A stretch of DNA of 42,231 bases from an uncultured Negativicutes bacterium (lineage in GTDB: Bacteria > Bacillota > Negativicutes > Acidaminococcales > Acidaminococcaceae). The notes under the pieces were generated by a model. The model was not told where the DNA came from. It ran no database searches and saw nothing but the letters and a program-made list of their open reading frames with translations. Made by a program: the position numbers and the translations under genes. Shown one piece after another: positions 24,350-33,614 of this stretch (its first letter is position 1; each line of letters begins with the position of its first letter). The stretch is from NCBI GenBank assembly GCA_947074185.1, contig CAMTOO010000008.1:1-42231 (forward strand), given 5' to 3'.

Positions 24350-26456
24350 TAATCAAATATCTCCTTTTCCATTCCTTTGCATAAGGAAGTAAGAAAACAA
24401 CTACCAAGAACGCTATAGTGCCAATAATAGCACCTAAGAAATACCCATCTATGCCTCTAATGTAAGACATGATTGCTGGCGTTCTCATATGAGTGAAAGT
24501 TTGTACTAAAGATGCTACACCTATCGTGCCTCCTATTGTAAGAAGCATTTGCCATAGTTTTGGTGCACCTTTATAAAAAGCTAACACAGCCATGAAAAAC
24601 GCTGGGTGTCCAATCAAAAATTCTTTTTCTCTAGGCCGAGCATACATCACTTGTTCTAGAAAAAGTCTTAATTTGATTTCTAATGCTGGAACAGCCATAC
24701 CTGCAGTATGACCAGAACGCCCAACAAAAACATATGCAACAAACAGTAACGCTCCTAGCCCAAGTAAATGAGCATAAGATAATTTAATGTCTGTAACTTT
24801 CATAATTTGTTGTGGTATAGAAAGTTTACTACTACCTTCTCCAAACACATCAAAGGTTTTTAAATATAGTAAACTTACTAAAACAACTGGTGTAATAAAG
24901 GTTAACTTAACACCTCTATAAATATCGATTTCTAAGAAGAATCTACTGTCACCCAATATTGCTGCAATAAAGGTTGCTCCAATAAATGCTAATGTAACAG
25001 CCAAAGCTAATTGCCAAATAGCTTTAAATAATATACTCATATTGCCTAATACTGCATCTTTATTAGCTTTCCATAATTCCATGATTACTCCCATGGATAA
25101 TACTGGGAAAAATACAGCTGAACAGAAAGCTAAAATTTGTCTTGTCATTAACCCTCTAGATAATACTATGGTTAAACTTGCCACAAGCCCCAAAACAAAT
25201 GTCATTAGAATTTGTTTTTTAATAGATATATCAAAAATCATACCAAAATACATCATAGCTGCTGCCATGATAGCAAATGCTAGTGGGATAAACATGTATC
25301 TGTCAGGGAAATATGGTTTAAATGGAAGTTTACCTTCAGTACCTAACTGTTCAAAAACACCAGCTGCTGCCAAAGTATAGCCTCTAGCTTTAACATTAGT
25401 TGCAATTTTATTTACATAATCTAAGTTAAGCTCCACAATATCGTTTCCTTCTTGTGGTTGCATAAAAGGTCTGATGTAGTTCACGCGAATGTTGCGTTCT
25501 TCATCAGCTAATGCCCATCTTCTCAAGCCTTCAGGCATTGGAATTTTGCGATTTTCTAAACGATCAATAGTATAAACGCGTACAGCGTTATAATTCACTT
25601 GTTCTGCTAAATTCACTAATCCGTTAAATGGAGTGAATTGCAATTGCGTGAAATGTTCTGGCAACCCTAAACGCACACGGTAATCAGAGAGTTTTCTGCC
25701 CATGTAATAAACGTTATCAGGATATCCCATTACATCTTTTCCTGTAGGAAGATATTCAGTAACAGTTGCACCTGATTGTGCTATTCTATTAAACATAGTA
25801 TCAATGCCTGCTCTACTGCTAGGCGCAAAGTTTTGTGTACGCACAATTGCTAAAAATCCTGCGTCTTTTATTTCTTTTAATTCTTTTGTAGAAAGTCCCA
25901 AAGGTGCTTGTAAAAGACCTGGTTTTTGCTCTAATGCATCTTCGTCAGAAGTTGCTGTGTATTTACCTTTAACTTCTACGATAACGGTATCACCAGCAAT
26001 AACACTAACACGTTCTCTGCCATAACGATTATATAAATCAGTAATCATTTCTTGAAAAGTTTCTGATTCTTCATTAGCTGCAATATATACTGCTTGAGGA
26101 ATAATTTTTCCGCTAACAAGCAATGGTTTAAATATACCACTACTTTCACTAAATTGTTTTTGATTCAAGAGATCCATGCCAGATACTGCAACGATATCTT
26201 GTCTTTCGTTTAATCTTTCTAAGGTAGTATCATATACAACCAAAGTCGTCAAACCCGCTGCTTTAAATGCTTTTAACAAATCTTTTGTTGAATAGCCTTC
26301 CCAATAAGCCATGCGTCTAACTGACTCATAGTCCATTGCTAATTCAACAGTATTATTATGCTTTTCCACTTGGTAACGTTCATATGTTAACCAAGATGCA
26401 AAGCATAGTCCTATTACAATTATTGTTAATAATATAGGGTTAAAACGACTTTTCAT
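24342..26456 (-). CDS. DUF5693 family multi-spanning membrane protein
   Basis: A 704-aa protein with an N-terminal anchor (about 6-22), an extracytoplasmic alpha/beta region (about 30-370) and about ten C-terminal membrane helices. Function is not established. Coupling to csaB by an 8-nt overlap suggests a role in making or exporting the pyruvylated glycan, possibly as a ligase or transporter. I chose the ATG at 26456 because GGAG lies 6 nt upstream, while the ATG at 26468 overlaps that site. The prfB stop is 13 nt upstream. Confidence 0.82.
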   Translation of the reverse strand: MKSRFNPILLTIIVIGLCFASWLTYERYQVEKHNNTVELAMDYESVRRMAYWEGYSTKDLLKAFKAAGLTTLVVYDTTLERLNERQDIVAVSGMDLLNQKQFSESSGIFKPLLVSGKIIPQAVYIAANEESETFQEMITDLYNRYGRERVSVIAGDTVIVEVKGKYTATSDEDALEQKPGLLQAPLGLSTKELKEIKDAGFLAIVRTQNFAPSSRAGIDTMFNRIAQSGATVTEYLPTGKDVMGYPDNVYYMGRKLSDYRVRLGLPEHFTQLQFTPFNGLVNLAEQVNYNAVRVYTIDRLENRKIPMPEGLRRWALADEERNIRVNYIRPFMQPQEGNDIVELNLDYVNKIATNVKARGYTLAAAGVFEQLGTEGKLPFKPYFPDRYMFIPLAFAIMAAAMMYFGMIFDISIKKQILMTFVLGLVASLTIVLSRGLMTRQILAFCSAVFFPVLSMGVIMELWKANKDAVLGNMSILFKAIWQLALAVTLAFIGATFIAAILGDSRFFLEIDIYRGVKLTFITPVVLVSLLYLKTFDVFGEGSSKLSIPQQIMKVTDIKLSYAHLLGLGALLFVAYVFVGRSGHTAGMAVPALEIKLRLFLEQVMYARPREKEFLIGHPAFFMAVLAFYKGAPKLWQMLLTIGGTIGVASLVQTFTHMRTPAIMSYIRGIDGYFLGAIIGTIAFLVVVFLLPYAKEWKRRYLINE

Positions 26457-26471
26457 GATTTTCTCCATTAA

Positions 26472-27579
26472 TTAAACTTTCTTTTGTTGACTTCTTAAAT
26501 AAGCTTCTATAAATCCCTCTATTTCGCCATCCATAACCGCTTGCACATTACCAGATTCAAAATTAGTACGATGATCTTTTACTAAGGTGTAAGGTTGGAA
26601 TACATAAGAACGAATTTGACTACCCCATTCAATTGCTTGATAGTCTCCCGCTAAATCATTGATTTTAGCATCCTGTTTGCGTTTTTCGTACTCATATAAC
26701 TTGGCACGTAAAAGTTGCATACAGCGCTCTCTATTTTGTATTTGACTACGTTGAGTTTGACATTGAACTATAATTCCTGTAGGTTCATGTGTCATTCTTA
26801 CGGCTGAAGATGTTTTATTAACATGTTGTCCACCAGCGCCACTAGCGCGATAAGTATCAACACGTACATCATCCATATTTACTTCAACTTTTACAGTATC
26901 ATCAATTTCAGGCATTACATCTACTGCGGCAAATGAAGTATGTCTTCGTGCATTAGAATCAAAAGGCGAAATACGCACTAAGCGATGAACTCCTTTTTCA
27001 GAACGCATAAAGCCATACGCATTCAAACCATTAATTTGGATAGTAGCACTTTTTACACCTGCTTCATCTCCAGGGAGATAATCTAACATTTCTACTGTAA
27101 AATTTTCTTTTTCAGCAAAACGCGTAAACATACGTAAAAGCATTTCTGTCCAATCTTGTGCTTCTGTACCACCAGCACCTGCGTGCAAGGTTAATATAGC
27201 ATTGTTTTTGTCATATTCACCAGATAGAAGCATCCCTAATTCTAAGTGTTCAACATCTGCTTCTACTGTTTTTAAAGTATCTTCCATTTCCTTTTCTAAG
27301 CTCTCATCATACTCTTCAGTAATCATTTCATAAATTACTTCCATGTCATCTAAGCGACTAGCTAAGGAATTGTAAGTATCTACTTCTTTTTTTAAACCAT
27401 CCACAGCTTGAGTTATTTCCTGCGCTTTACTAGGATTATCCCAAAAGCTTGGTTCACCCATTCTATGTTCTAATTCGGCAATGCGGTCCTCTTTTTGAGC
27501 GATGTCAAAGAGATCCCCTCATTTCCTTTAATTTTGCTTTAAGACTTACGATTTTAGGTCTGTATTCTTCAATAAGCAC
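26472..27579 (-). CDS. prfB: peptide chain release factor 2 (programmed +1 frameshift)
   Basis: RF2 terminates translation at TGA and TAA. The gene is split in two frames. A 24-codon first frame starts at GTG (27579) and ends at TGA (27505-27507). A +1 shift on CTT enters the long frame, giving about 368 aa in total, like E. coli RF2. In the long frame, the stop-recognition tripeptide SPF (RISPFDSNARRH) and the catalytic GGQ (GAGGQHVNKT) are present. Read only from the ATG at 27461 the protein would lack its N-terminus. It lies between secA and the DUF5693-csaB pair. Confidence 0.95.
27504..27519 (-). promoter_or_regulatory. prfB +1 programmed frameshift site
   Basis: On the minus strand the sequence is AGGGGATCTCTTTGAC. 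The internal Shine-Dalgarno AGGGGA, three bases, the slippery CTT and the in-frame TGA followed by C match the E. coli site in order and spacing. Low RF2 favours the +1 shift, so RF2 controls its own synthesis. Confidence 0.95.
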
Positions 27580-27604
27580 AATCTCACATCCCTTTTTATT
27601 AGCT

Positions 27605-27641
27605 AAAACAGATGGCCTCTTTTTAAGAAGTCATCTGTTTT
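27605..27641 (-). terminator. long hairpin between secA and prfB, possible attenuator
   Basis: Arms beginning at 27605 and ending at 27641 form a stem of about 17 pairs with one A-C mismatch and a G-T wobble. The plus-strand side has a T-run, but on the minus strand only TTTT follows. Full termination of secA is therefore doubtful; attenuation or mRNA processing between secA and prfB is possible. Confidence 0.5.
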
Positions 27642-27646
27642 TTGTT

Positions 27647-30160
27647 TTATTTACCGCAACAGTTTTTATATTTTTTACCGCTACCGCATGGACAAGCTTC
27701 ATTTCTACCAGTTTCGTCTTCTTTAACGATTGGTTGATTTTCATATTCTTCTCCACTAGGATTATTGGTAGATGCGTTTTCTAATGGATTTTCTAACTTA
27801 GGTTGAGATACAACGTTTACACGATAAATATATCTAACAACATCATCTTGAATAGCATCTATCATACCTTGGAAAATATCATATGCTTCAAACTTGTATT
27901 CTACCAATGGATCTTTTTGGCCATAAGCACGTAAGCCTACACCTTCACGCAAAGAATCCATTGCATCTAGATGTTCCATCCAATGATTATCTACCACTTT
28001 AAGCATTACAAGGTTTTCAAGTTCACGCATCAATTCGCTACCCATAGCTTCTTCACGTTCTTTGTAGTGATTATCAGCAACTTCATGTAAATACTCGTCT
28101 AATTCTTCACGACTTAAGTTTTGTAAATGGTCAATTGTTAATACGCCTTCTGGAGCATAGAACTCTTCTGCATATTCAATTAAAGATTTTAATTCCCAAT
28201 CTTCCGAATATACTTCTGGCGGTGCATACATTGCCATAGTACGATCAACTACGTCATGTACCATTTCAAGAATGGTTTCACGCAAATCAGCTTGTTCAAG
28301 AATCTTACGACGTTGAGAATAAATTACCTCACGTTGTTGATTCATAACATCATCATACTCAAGAACCATTTTACGAATACTAAAGTTACGTGCTTCTACT
28401 TTCTTTTGAGCAGATTCGATAGAACGTGTAACTAAAGCATGTTCAATTGGATCATCTTCATCCATACCTAGTTTATCCATAATTCCAGAAATATTATCTG
28501 AACCAAATAAACGCATTAATTCATCTTCTAACGACAAGAAGAATCTTGAAGAACCTAGGTCACCTTGACGAGCACAACGTCCACGTAATTGATTATCGAT
28601 ACGTCTACTTTCATGACGTTCTGTGCCGATAATATGTAAACCACCAAGTTCTGGAACGCCTTCGCCTAAAACGATATCCGTACCACGACCTGCCATATTT
28701 GTTGCGATAGTAACAGCACCATATTGGCCAGCACCAGAAATGATTTCTGCTTCTTTTTCATGATATTTAGCATTCAAAACATTATGAGGAATACCTCTAC
28801 GTTTTAAGATAGTGCTTAATTCTTCAGATTGAGCGATTGAAGTTGTGCCCACAAGTACTGGGCGACCAGATTTATGGCACTCTTCTATTTCATTTGTTAC
28901 CGCTTTGTATTTCGCAACTTTAGTTTTATAAATTACATCAGGATAATCTATACGCACCATTGGTTTATGTGTTGGAACAACAATTACATCAAGGCGATAG
29001 ATTTTTTGGAATTCTTCTTCTTCAGTCTTAGCAGTACCAGTCATACCTGCTAATTTTTTATACATACGGAAGTAGTTTTGGAATGTAATCGTTGCAAGAG
29101 TTTGACTTTCTCTTTCCACTTTTACATTTTCTTTAGCTTCAATTGCTTGATGCAAGCCTTCAGAGAAACGGCGTCCAAACATCAAACGTCCAGTAAATTC
29201 ATCTACAATAGTAACTTGACCATCTTTTACTACATAGTCGCGATCACGATGCATTAAAGCTTTTGCTTTTAACGCACACATCAATTGATGCGAGAAGTCT
29301 ACACCATGTTCTGTGTCATACATATTATCAATGCCAAGCATTTTTTCTACTTTTGCTACACCTTCTTCAGTAGGAGCTACACTACGTTGTTTTTCATCAA
29401 CAGTATAATCTTCCTCTTCTTTTAGTTTTGCAGCTATTTGAGCAAGAATCTTATAAAGTTCTGTGGATTTTTCACCAGGACCAGAAATAATTAAAGGAGT
29501 TCTTGCTTCATCGACTAGAATACTATCAACTTCATCGACAATACAGTAGTTTAAAGGACGTTGAACCATTTGATCTACGTCAACAACCATGTTGTCACGC
29601 AAGAAGTCAAACCCAAATTCATTATTAGTACCATAAGTAATATCTGCAGCATAAGCTGTTTTTCTTGCAGGATAATCCATTTCATGTTCAATAAGACCTA
29701 CAGAAAGGCCTAAGAATTTATAGATTCGTCCCATATCTTCACTATCACGCTTAGCAAGATAGTCATTTACAGTTACTACGTGAACACCAGCACCAGTCAA
29801 AGCATTCAAATAAACAGGTAGAGTTGCAACTAAAGTTTTACCTTCACCTGTACGCATTTCTGCAATTTTGCCGCGATGTAATACCACACCACCAACTAAT
29901 TGCACGTCAAAATGGCGCATTCCTGTTACGCGTTTAGACGCTTCTCTTACAACAGCAAATGCTTCCGGTAGAATATCATCTAAAGTTTCGCCTTTAGAAA
30001 GACGCACCTTGAATTCTCCTGTTTTAGTTGCTAAATTAGCAGAGCTAAGACCTTCTAATTCTTTTTCATAACTATTGATTTTATCAACAATTCCAGTAAT
30101 ACTTTTTAGTTCTTTAGCATTAGGATCGCCAAAAACTTTTTTTATTATTGTATCGAGCAA
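27647..30160 (-). CDS. secA: preprotein translocase ATPase SecA
   Basis: The 837-aa motor that drives unfolded proteins through SecYEG. Walker A ([11 protein letters not shown], about 100), the DEAD-like [18 protein letters not shown] segment, the GRGTDI motif and the DNQLRGR helicase motif are present. The C-terminus carries the zinc SEC-C motif [13 protein letters not shown] for SecB or lipid/ribosome contact. The start is TTG at 30160, with AAGGAG 9 nt upstream; no ATG would preserve the family N-terminus ([10 protein letters not shown]). Confidence 0.97.
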   Translation of the reverse strand: MLDTIIKKVFGDPNAKELKSITGIVDKINSYEKELEGLSSANLATKTGEFKVRLSKGETLDDILPEAFAVVREASKRVTGMRHFDVQLVGGVVLHRGKIAEMRTGEGKTLVATLPVYLNALTGAGVHVVTVNDYLAKRDSEDMGRIYKFLGLSVGLIEHEMDYPARKTAYAADITYGTNNEFGFDFLRDNMVVDVDQMVQRPLNYCIVDEVDSILVDEARTPLIISGPGEKSTELYKILAQIAAKLKEEEDYTVDEKQRSVAPTEEGVAKVEKMLGIDNMYDTEHGVDFSHQLMCALKAKALMHRDRDYVVKDGQVTIVDEFTGRLMFGRRFSEGLHQAIEAKENVKVERESQTLATITFQNYFRMYKKLAGMTGTAKTEEEEFQKIYRLDVIVVPTHKPMVRIDYPDVIYKTKVAKYKAVTNEIEECHKSGRPVLVGTTSIAQSEELSTILKRRGIPHNVLNAKYHEKEAEIISGAGQYGAVTIATNMAGRGTDIVLGEGVPELGGLHIIGTERHESRRIDNQLRGRCARQGDLGSSRFFLSLEDELMRLFGSDNISGIMDKLGMDEDDPIEHALVTRSIESAQKKVEARNFSIRKMVLEYDDVMNQQREVIYSQRRKILEQADLRETILEMVHDVVDRTMAMYAPPEVYSEDWELKSLIEYAEEFYAPEGVLTIDHLQNLSREELDEYLHEVADNHYKEREEAMGSELMRELENLVMLKVVDNHWMEHLDAMDSLREGVGLRAYGQKDPLVEYKFEAYDIFQGMIDAIQDDVVRYIYRVNVVSQPKLENPLENASTNNPSGEEYENQPIVKEDETGRNEACPCGSGKKYKNCCGK

Positions 30161-30179
30161 AATTTACCACTCCTTAAAT

Positions 30180-30209
30180 TTATAAAACGTAATTACAAAA
30201 AATATGCAA
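30180..30209 (-). promoter_or_regulatory. putative secA promoter
   Basis: On the minus strand TTGCAT (30204-30209) is followed after 18 bp by TTATAA (30180-30185), close to the secA ribosome site. The very short leader this implies makes the call tentative. Confidence 0.4.
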
Positions 30210-30260
30210 CTCGCTTTTCATCAATATATTTAACCTTATAATTCTACCAAAAAAGAGATA

Positions 30261-30307
30261 AAAAGTCAAAAAACACAAGCTACTTTTTGCTGTGTTTTTT
30301 GACTTTT
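30261..30307 (-). terminator. terminator after hpf
   Basis: A 17-bp perfect outer stem (30261-30277 with 30291-30307) continues as a three-pair inner stem with one bulged A. On the minus strand it is followed by a U-rich tract (TTATCTCTTTTTT). It separates hpf from secA. Confidence 0.75.
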
Positions 30308-30327
30308 ATTAATGTTAAATTTTTAAG

Positions 30328-30852
30328 TTATTTAAGCTCTGGAATTAACAAGCCATAATTACCATCTTTACGACGATATACTACATTTGCACTACCAGCA
30401 TCTGGATCATAGAAAATAAAGAAATCATGATTCAATAGGTTCATTTGCAAAATAGCTTCTTCAGCGTTCATTGGATTCATGCTGAAAGTTTTGCTTTTAA
30501 TAATTGCAAATTCGTTATCTTCTTCTACTGCCGGTGCATCAGGAACATCTTGGAAATTGCTGTATTTACGTTTCATTAATCTAGTTTTGTATTTTCTAAT
30601 TTGACGTTCGATTTTATCAACAACTTGATCTATAGAACCGTACATATCTTTGCTTTTTTCTTGCGCTCTTAGCAGGATACCACTTGCGGGAACTGTAATC
30701 TCAGCGATGTGCTCTCCATTTTCTACTTTAAGAACAGCAACTATATCGTCAACAGCCTTAAATTGTTTTGTGATTTTAGTCACTTTCTTTTCTACATACT
30801 CTCTCATTGCAGGTGTAACTTCGATGTTTCTACCTTTTACTAATACGTTCAT
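30328..30852 (-). CDS. hpf: ribosome hibernation promoting factor, long form
   Basis: A 174-aa ribosome-associated protein. The N-terminal S30AE domain (about 1-98) binds the decoding region; the C-terminal domain (about 118-174; KTFSMNPMNAEEAILQMNL, HDFFIFYDPD) dimerises to form 100S ribosomes. This is the long type found in Firmicutes. GGAGG lies 9 nt before the ATG. The leader contains two small hairpins (30895-30909 and 30873-30888). The upstream region holds a TATAAT and a sigma-H-like sequence, fitting stationary-phase control. Confidence 0.94.
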   Translation of the reverse strand: MNVLVKGRNIEVTPAMREYVEKKVTKITKQFKAVDDIVAVLKVENGEHIAEITVPASGILLRAQEKSKDMYGSIDQVVDKIERQIRKYKTRLMKRKYSNFQDVPDAPAVEEDNEFAIIKSKTFSMNPMNAEEAILQMNLLNHDFFIFYDPDAGSANVVYRRKDGNYGLLIPELK

Positions 30853-30912
30853 AATAAATTTCCTCCTTGATTCCCAAGGCGATTTGGGTTTTTACAAGTT
30901 TAAAACTTGCTT

Positions 30913-30947
30913 ATTATATCTTTCTACAATCAGGGCGGTTTTCCTGC
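30913..30947 (-). promoter_or_regulatory. hpf promoter region: TATAAT plus sigma-H-like elements
   Basis: On the minus strand TATAAT (30913-30918) lacks a good -35 at 17 bp. GCAGGAAAA (30939-30947) and GTAGAAA (30921-30927) are 11 bp apart, close to the Bacillus sigma-H pattern RnAGGAwWW-N11/12-RnnGAAT. In B. subtilis the hpf homologue yvyD is known to be under sigma-H and sigma-B. Here the assignment is tentative. Confidence 0.35.
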
Positions 30948-31014
30948 ATTTTTTTATTTCTGCAAAAATTCCAATCAATCGCTAATCAAAATTGATAACT
31001 TTGAAACACATTGA

Positions 31015-31746
31015 CTATAAAATCTTAGACAAGAAATTCTTGGTGCGTTCTTCTTTTGGATTGTTAAAGACTTCTTCTGGAGAACCTTCTTCTACGATGT
31101 AACCTCCATCAATAAAAAGAACTCTATCCCCTACTTCACGGGCAAATCCCATTTCGTGGGTTACTACTACCATTGTCATGCCTTCGTTAGCCAAACTTTT
31201 CATGACATCTAGAACTTCAATTACCATTTCTGGATCTAGAGCAGAAGTAGGCTCATCAAAAAGTAATGCTTTTGGCTTCATGCATAACGCACGAGCTATA
31301 GCAACACGTTGTTGTTGCCCACCAGAAAGTTGATCAGGATAACTTCTTATCTTATCAGACAAACCTACTTTTTCTAAGTAAAGCTCTGCCAAAGCCTCTG
31401 CTTCACTTTTGCTCATATTGCGCACTTTCATAGGTGCTAACGTTAGATTTTCTAAAACATTCATGTGCGGGAATAAGTTAAATCTTTGAAATACCATTCC
31501 TGCTTCCTTGCGCACAGCATTAATATTAGATTCTCCACTAAGTTTAATGCCATCAAAAATTATCTCCCCACCAGTTGGTTCTTCTAAATAATTTATACAA
31601 CGAAGCAATGTACTTTTACCACTACCAGAAGGTCCAATAATTACCACTACTTCTCGTTCTTTAACAGACATATCAATACCTTTTAGTACCTCTAGATTCC
31701 CAAAAGATTTTTTTAAGTCTTTAATTTCTATAAGATTTTCACTCAT
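31015..31746 (-). CDS. glnQ: polar amino acid ABC transporter ATP-binding protein
   Basis: A 243-aa ATPase of the GlnQ/HisP type. Walker [10 protein letters not shown] (about 37-45), Q-loop [10 protein letters not shown], signature LSGGQQQR and Walker [13 protein letters not shown] are all present. It powers amino acid import with the permease gene, which it overlaps by 4 nt (ATGA). No convincing terminator follows before the hpf promoter region. Substrate cannot be resolved among glutamine, arginine, cystine and similar. Confidence 0.92.
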   Translation of the reverse strand: MSENLIEIKDLKKSFGNLEVLKGIDMSVKEREVVVIIGPSGSGKSTLLRCINYLEEPTGGEIIFDGIKLSGESNINAVRKEAGMVFQRFNLFPHMNVLENLTLAPMKVRNMSKSEAEALAELYLEKVGLSDKIRSYPDQLSGGQQQRVAIARALCMKPKALLFDEPTSALDPEMVIEVLDVMKSLANEGMTMVVVTHEMGFAREVGDRVLFIDGGYIVEEGSPEEVFNNPKEERTKNFLSKIL

Positions 31747-32399
31747 TTTGTTTCGAACCTCCTTTCAAGAAGCCCTACTAAACGAGCTACTGTAAAGGTC
31801 ATTATTAAATAAATAATAGCTACTGCCATCCAGATTTCAAAAGAGGCATAAGTTCTTGCAATAATAAGTTGTCCACGTCTAGTTAATTCTTCAAAACCAA
31901 TTACTGATACTAAAGAAGAATCTTTGAGCATGGCAATAAACTCATTGCCCAAAGGAGGAATAATACGTTTAAACGCTTGAGGTAAAATAATAAAACGCAT
32001 AGTTTGCCACCAAGTCATGCCTAAACTTCTACCAGCTTCCATTTGACCTTTGTCTATTGATTGAATACCACCTCTAAATATTTCAGCAATATAAGCACCA
32101 CTATTTATAGAGCAAGCTGCAATAGCAGCAAAGAAAGGATCAACCCTTTGCCCAATAAGAGATGGTAACGCAAAATATACTAAAAATATTTGTACTAAAA
32201 GTGGGGTTCCTCTAATAAAATCAACATAGCAATTTCCTAGAAAACGTAAAAAAGACCATTTTCCAAGACGTGCTAAAGATACCACAATACCTATAGCTAA
32301 ACCAAAACCAACACTAAGCGCTGTAACTTCAACTGTTATTGCAGCACCAGCGAGCAAGAGAGGTATAGCATTTTGTAAGAGTTCGAAATTTATATCCAT
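31743..32399 (-). CDS. glnP: polar amino acid ABC transporter permease
   Basis: A 218-aa inner-membrane permease of the HisM/GlnP family with about five helices. The EAA loop is [20 protein letters not shown] (about residue 120-140). The ribosome site AAGGG is weak and about 10 nt away. An 80-nt gap with a hairpin separates it from the binding-protein gene upstream; it overlaps the ATPase gene downstream. Confidence 0.92.
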   Translation of the reverse strand: MDINFELLQNAIPLLLAGAAITVEVTALSVGFGLAIGIVVSLARLGKWSFLRFLGNCYVDFIRGTPLLVQIFLVYFALPSLIGQRVDPFFAAIAACSINSGAYIAEIFRGGIQSIDKGQMEAGRSLGMTWWQTMRFIILPQAFKRIIPPLGNEFIAMLKDSSLVSVIGFEELTRRGQLIIARTYASFEIWMAVAIIYLIMTFTVARLVGLLERRFETK

Positions 32400-32431
32400 T
32401 CTATTTAACCCTTCATACTGTCTTAAATAAA

Positions 32432-32464
32432 ATGCGTAGCGCTAAGGGTTTAGCAACTACGCAT
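32432..32464 (-). promoter_or_regulatory. intercistronic stem-loop between binding protein and permease
   Basis: A two-part stem (ATGCGTAG 32432-32439 with CTACGCAT 32457-32464; GCTAA 32441-32445 with TTAGC 32450-32454) lies in the 80-nt gap. Only a moderate U-rich tail (TTTTATTT) follows on the minus strand. Such structures commonly leave the binding-protein mRNA more abundant than the permease mRNA. Confidence 0.6.
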
Positions 32465-32479
32465 CTTAGTCACAGACTA

Positions 32480-33265
32480 TTATTTTTTAGCTGTTTCACC
32501 AAACCATTGTTGGTAAATTTTGTCATAAACGCCATTTTTCTTAAGGTCATTTAATGCTTTGTTCACTTGATCCATTAGTTGAGTATTACCTTTTTTAGTA
32601 ATCATACCATAGGATTCAGCTTCCATCACGTCACCAACAGTTTTTGCAGTTTCGCTACCGCCTTGAGCTAAGTAGTAACCTGCTACTGGACTATCAACAA
32701 TAACTGCATCAGCACCTTTATTTTTTAATTCCATAAATAATTCGGAACCAGTATTGAAGTTAGTAACTTTTGCACCTTTAACAGTTTCAGCTTTTGCTGC
32801 ACCTGTAGTACCAATTTGTACTGCGATTCTTTTATTTTCTAAATCAGCAATACTTTTAATTGAATCATCAGTTTTGTTAACAACGATGATTAAACCTGAT
32901 GTATAGTATGGTTCAGAGAATTCTACTACTTTTTGACGATCTGGTGTAATAGTCATAGCAGAAATTGCAAGATCAATATTGCCTGCATTTACTGCTGGAA
33001 TAAGTCCATCAAATCCTAAATTTTGGATTTCTACTTTCATGTTTAATTGTTGACCAATTGCACGAATTAAATCCATATCAAAGCCCGTGAACTCACTTGA
33101 ACCTTCTTTTTGAAATTCAAATGGAGCAAATGTAGGTTCAGTACCAACACGTAAAACTTTTGGAGCATCTGTTTTTGGAGTTTCAGCTTTCTTTTCTCCG
33201 CCACCGCAACCAACAAGTGCTAACATCATAGCTAAACTGCACAACAACACTAAAAACTTTTTCAT
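32480..33265 (-). CDS. glnH: polar amino acid ABC transporter substrate-binding lipoprotein
   Basis: A 261-aa lipoprotein with lipobox ALVGC (Cys20) and a mature type II periplasmic binding fold (about 38-258). Segments LRVGTEPTFAPFEF, GFDMDLIRAIG and NAGNIDLAISAMTITPDR are typical of the SBP_bac_3 family (glutamine, histidine, arginine, cystine). AGGAGG lies 7 nt before the ATG. It leads the transporter operon. Upstream are a possible close promoter (33291-33320) and the structured RNA, whose transcript runs in the same direction. Confidence 0.93.
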   Translation of the reverse strand: MKKFLVLLCSLAMMLALVGCGGGEKKAETPKTDAPKVLRVGTEPTFAPFEFQKEGSSEFTGFDMDLIRAIGQQLNMKVEIQNLGFDGLIPAVNAGNIDLAISAMTITPDRQKVVEFSEPYYTSGLIIVVNKTDDSIKSIADLENKRIAVQIGTTGAAKAETVKGAKVTNFNTGSELFMELKNKGADAVIVDSPVAGYYLAQGGSETAKTVGDVMEAESYGMITKKGNTQLMDQVNKALNDLKKNGVYDKIYQQWFGETAKK

Positions 33266-33290
33266 AAAATAGCCTCCTAAGATTTATAAA

Positions 33291-33320
33291 ATTTTATTAA
33301 TTATTGAAATTAACTTTCAA
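33291..33320 (-). promoter_or_regulatory. possible separate glnH promoter
   Basis: On the minus strand TTGAAA (33315-33320) and TAAAAT (33291-33296) are 18 bp apart, just before the glnH ribosome site. If real, glnH does not need the upstream structured RNA's promoter and that RNA could be an independent transcript. Confidence 0.4.
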
Positions 33321-33334
33321 ATATTTAACAAATG

Positions 33335-33536
33335 ACAACCCAGCTGACCTGGTTTTCGCCCCCACACTCGCCTGCTGGAGATTTCGCTCATAAGCCTAAG
33401 CTCCCCACTACTAACCCTCTCGCATTTTGCGGCAGGACTTACTTCTAAGCTGCACCGTGCTCACAGTAATTATACTGCTTACGTGGATCGTTTCGCCTGC
33501 AACTGGCATCGACTTTCAACCACAGACCTGAGTTGT
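33335..33536 (-). ncRNA. highly structured ~202-nt RNA, class not recognised
   Basis: This GC-richer block lies in a 382-bp gene-free gap (33266-33647). Its ends pair: ACAACTCAG (5', 33528-33536) with CTGGGTTGT (3', 33335-33343). The predicted +1 of a strong promoter falls on the first base of that stem. Inside are several local stems: TGGTT/AACCA, CAGTA-TAAT-TACTG with a CACGT/ACGGTG extension, GCAGCTTA-GAAG-TAAG-tc-CTGC, CGCA-AAA-TGCG and GGAG/CTCC, plus purine-rich joints such as GGCGAA, GGGGGCGAAAACC. I find no lysine, cobalamin, SAM, TPP, FMN, glycine, T-box, tmRNA, SRP or RNase P core. No reading frame fits. It could be the glnH leader, a raiA-motif-like RNA (hpf lies three genes downstream) or a 6S-like RNA; all are hypotheses. 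Confidence 0.75.
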
Positions 33537-33542
33537 AATACT

Positions 33543-33571
33543 ATTATACTTTTTCTAATAATTCAATGCAA
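33543..33571 (-). promoter_or_regulatory. strong promoter of the structured RNA
   Basis: On the minus strand TTGCAT (33566-33571), 17 bp, TATAAT (33543-33548). The predicted start is at about 33536, exactly the base of the closing stem of the RNA. Confidence 0.75.
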
Positions 33572-33584
33572 GAAATTTTTATTC

Positions 33585-33614
33585 TTGACGAGATACACCT
33601 TTAAATATTATACT
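33585..33614 (+). promoter_or_regulatory. promoter of the HD-GYP gene
   Basis: TTGACG (33585-33590) and TATACT (33609-33614) are 18 bp apart, about 33 nt before the HD-GYP start. It is divergent from, and nearly adjacent to, the RNA promoter. Confidence 0.6.

Noticed and set aside
30960-31014. Sigma-54 promoter upstream of hpf (TTGGAATTTTTGCA)
   Set aside because: The GG and GC elements are 7 nt apart, not the required 10.
33335-33536. Lysine, cobalamin, SAM or T-box riboswitch in front of the amino acid transporter
   Set aside because: The conserved core sequences of these classes are not present on either strand, and the fold is not clearly one of their junctions.
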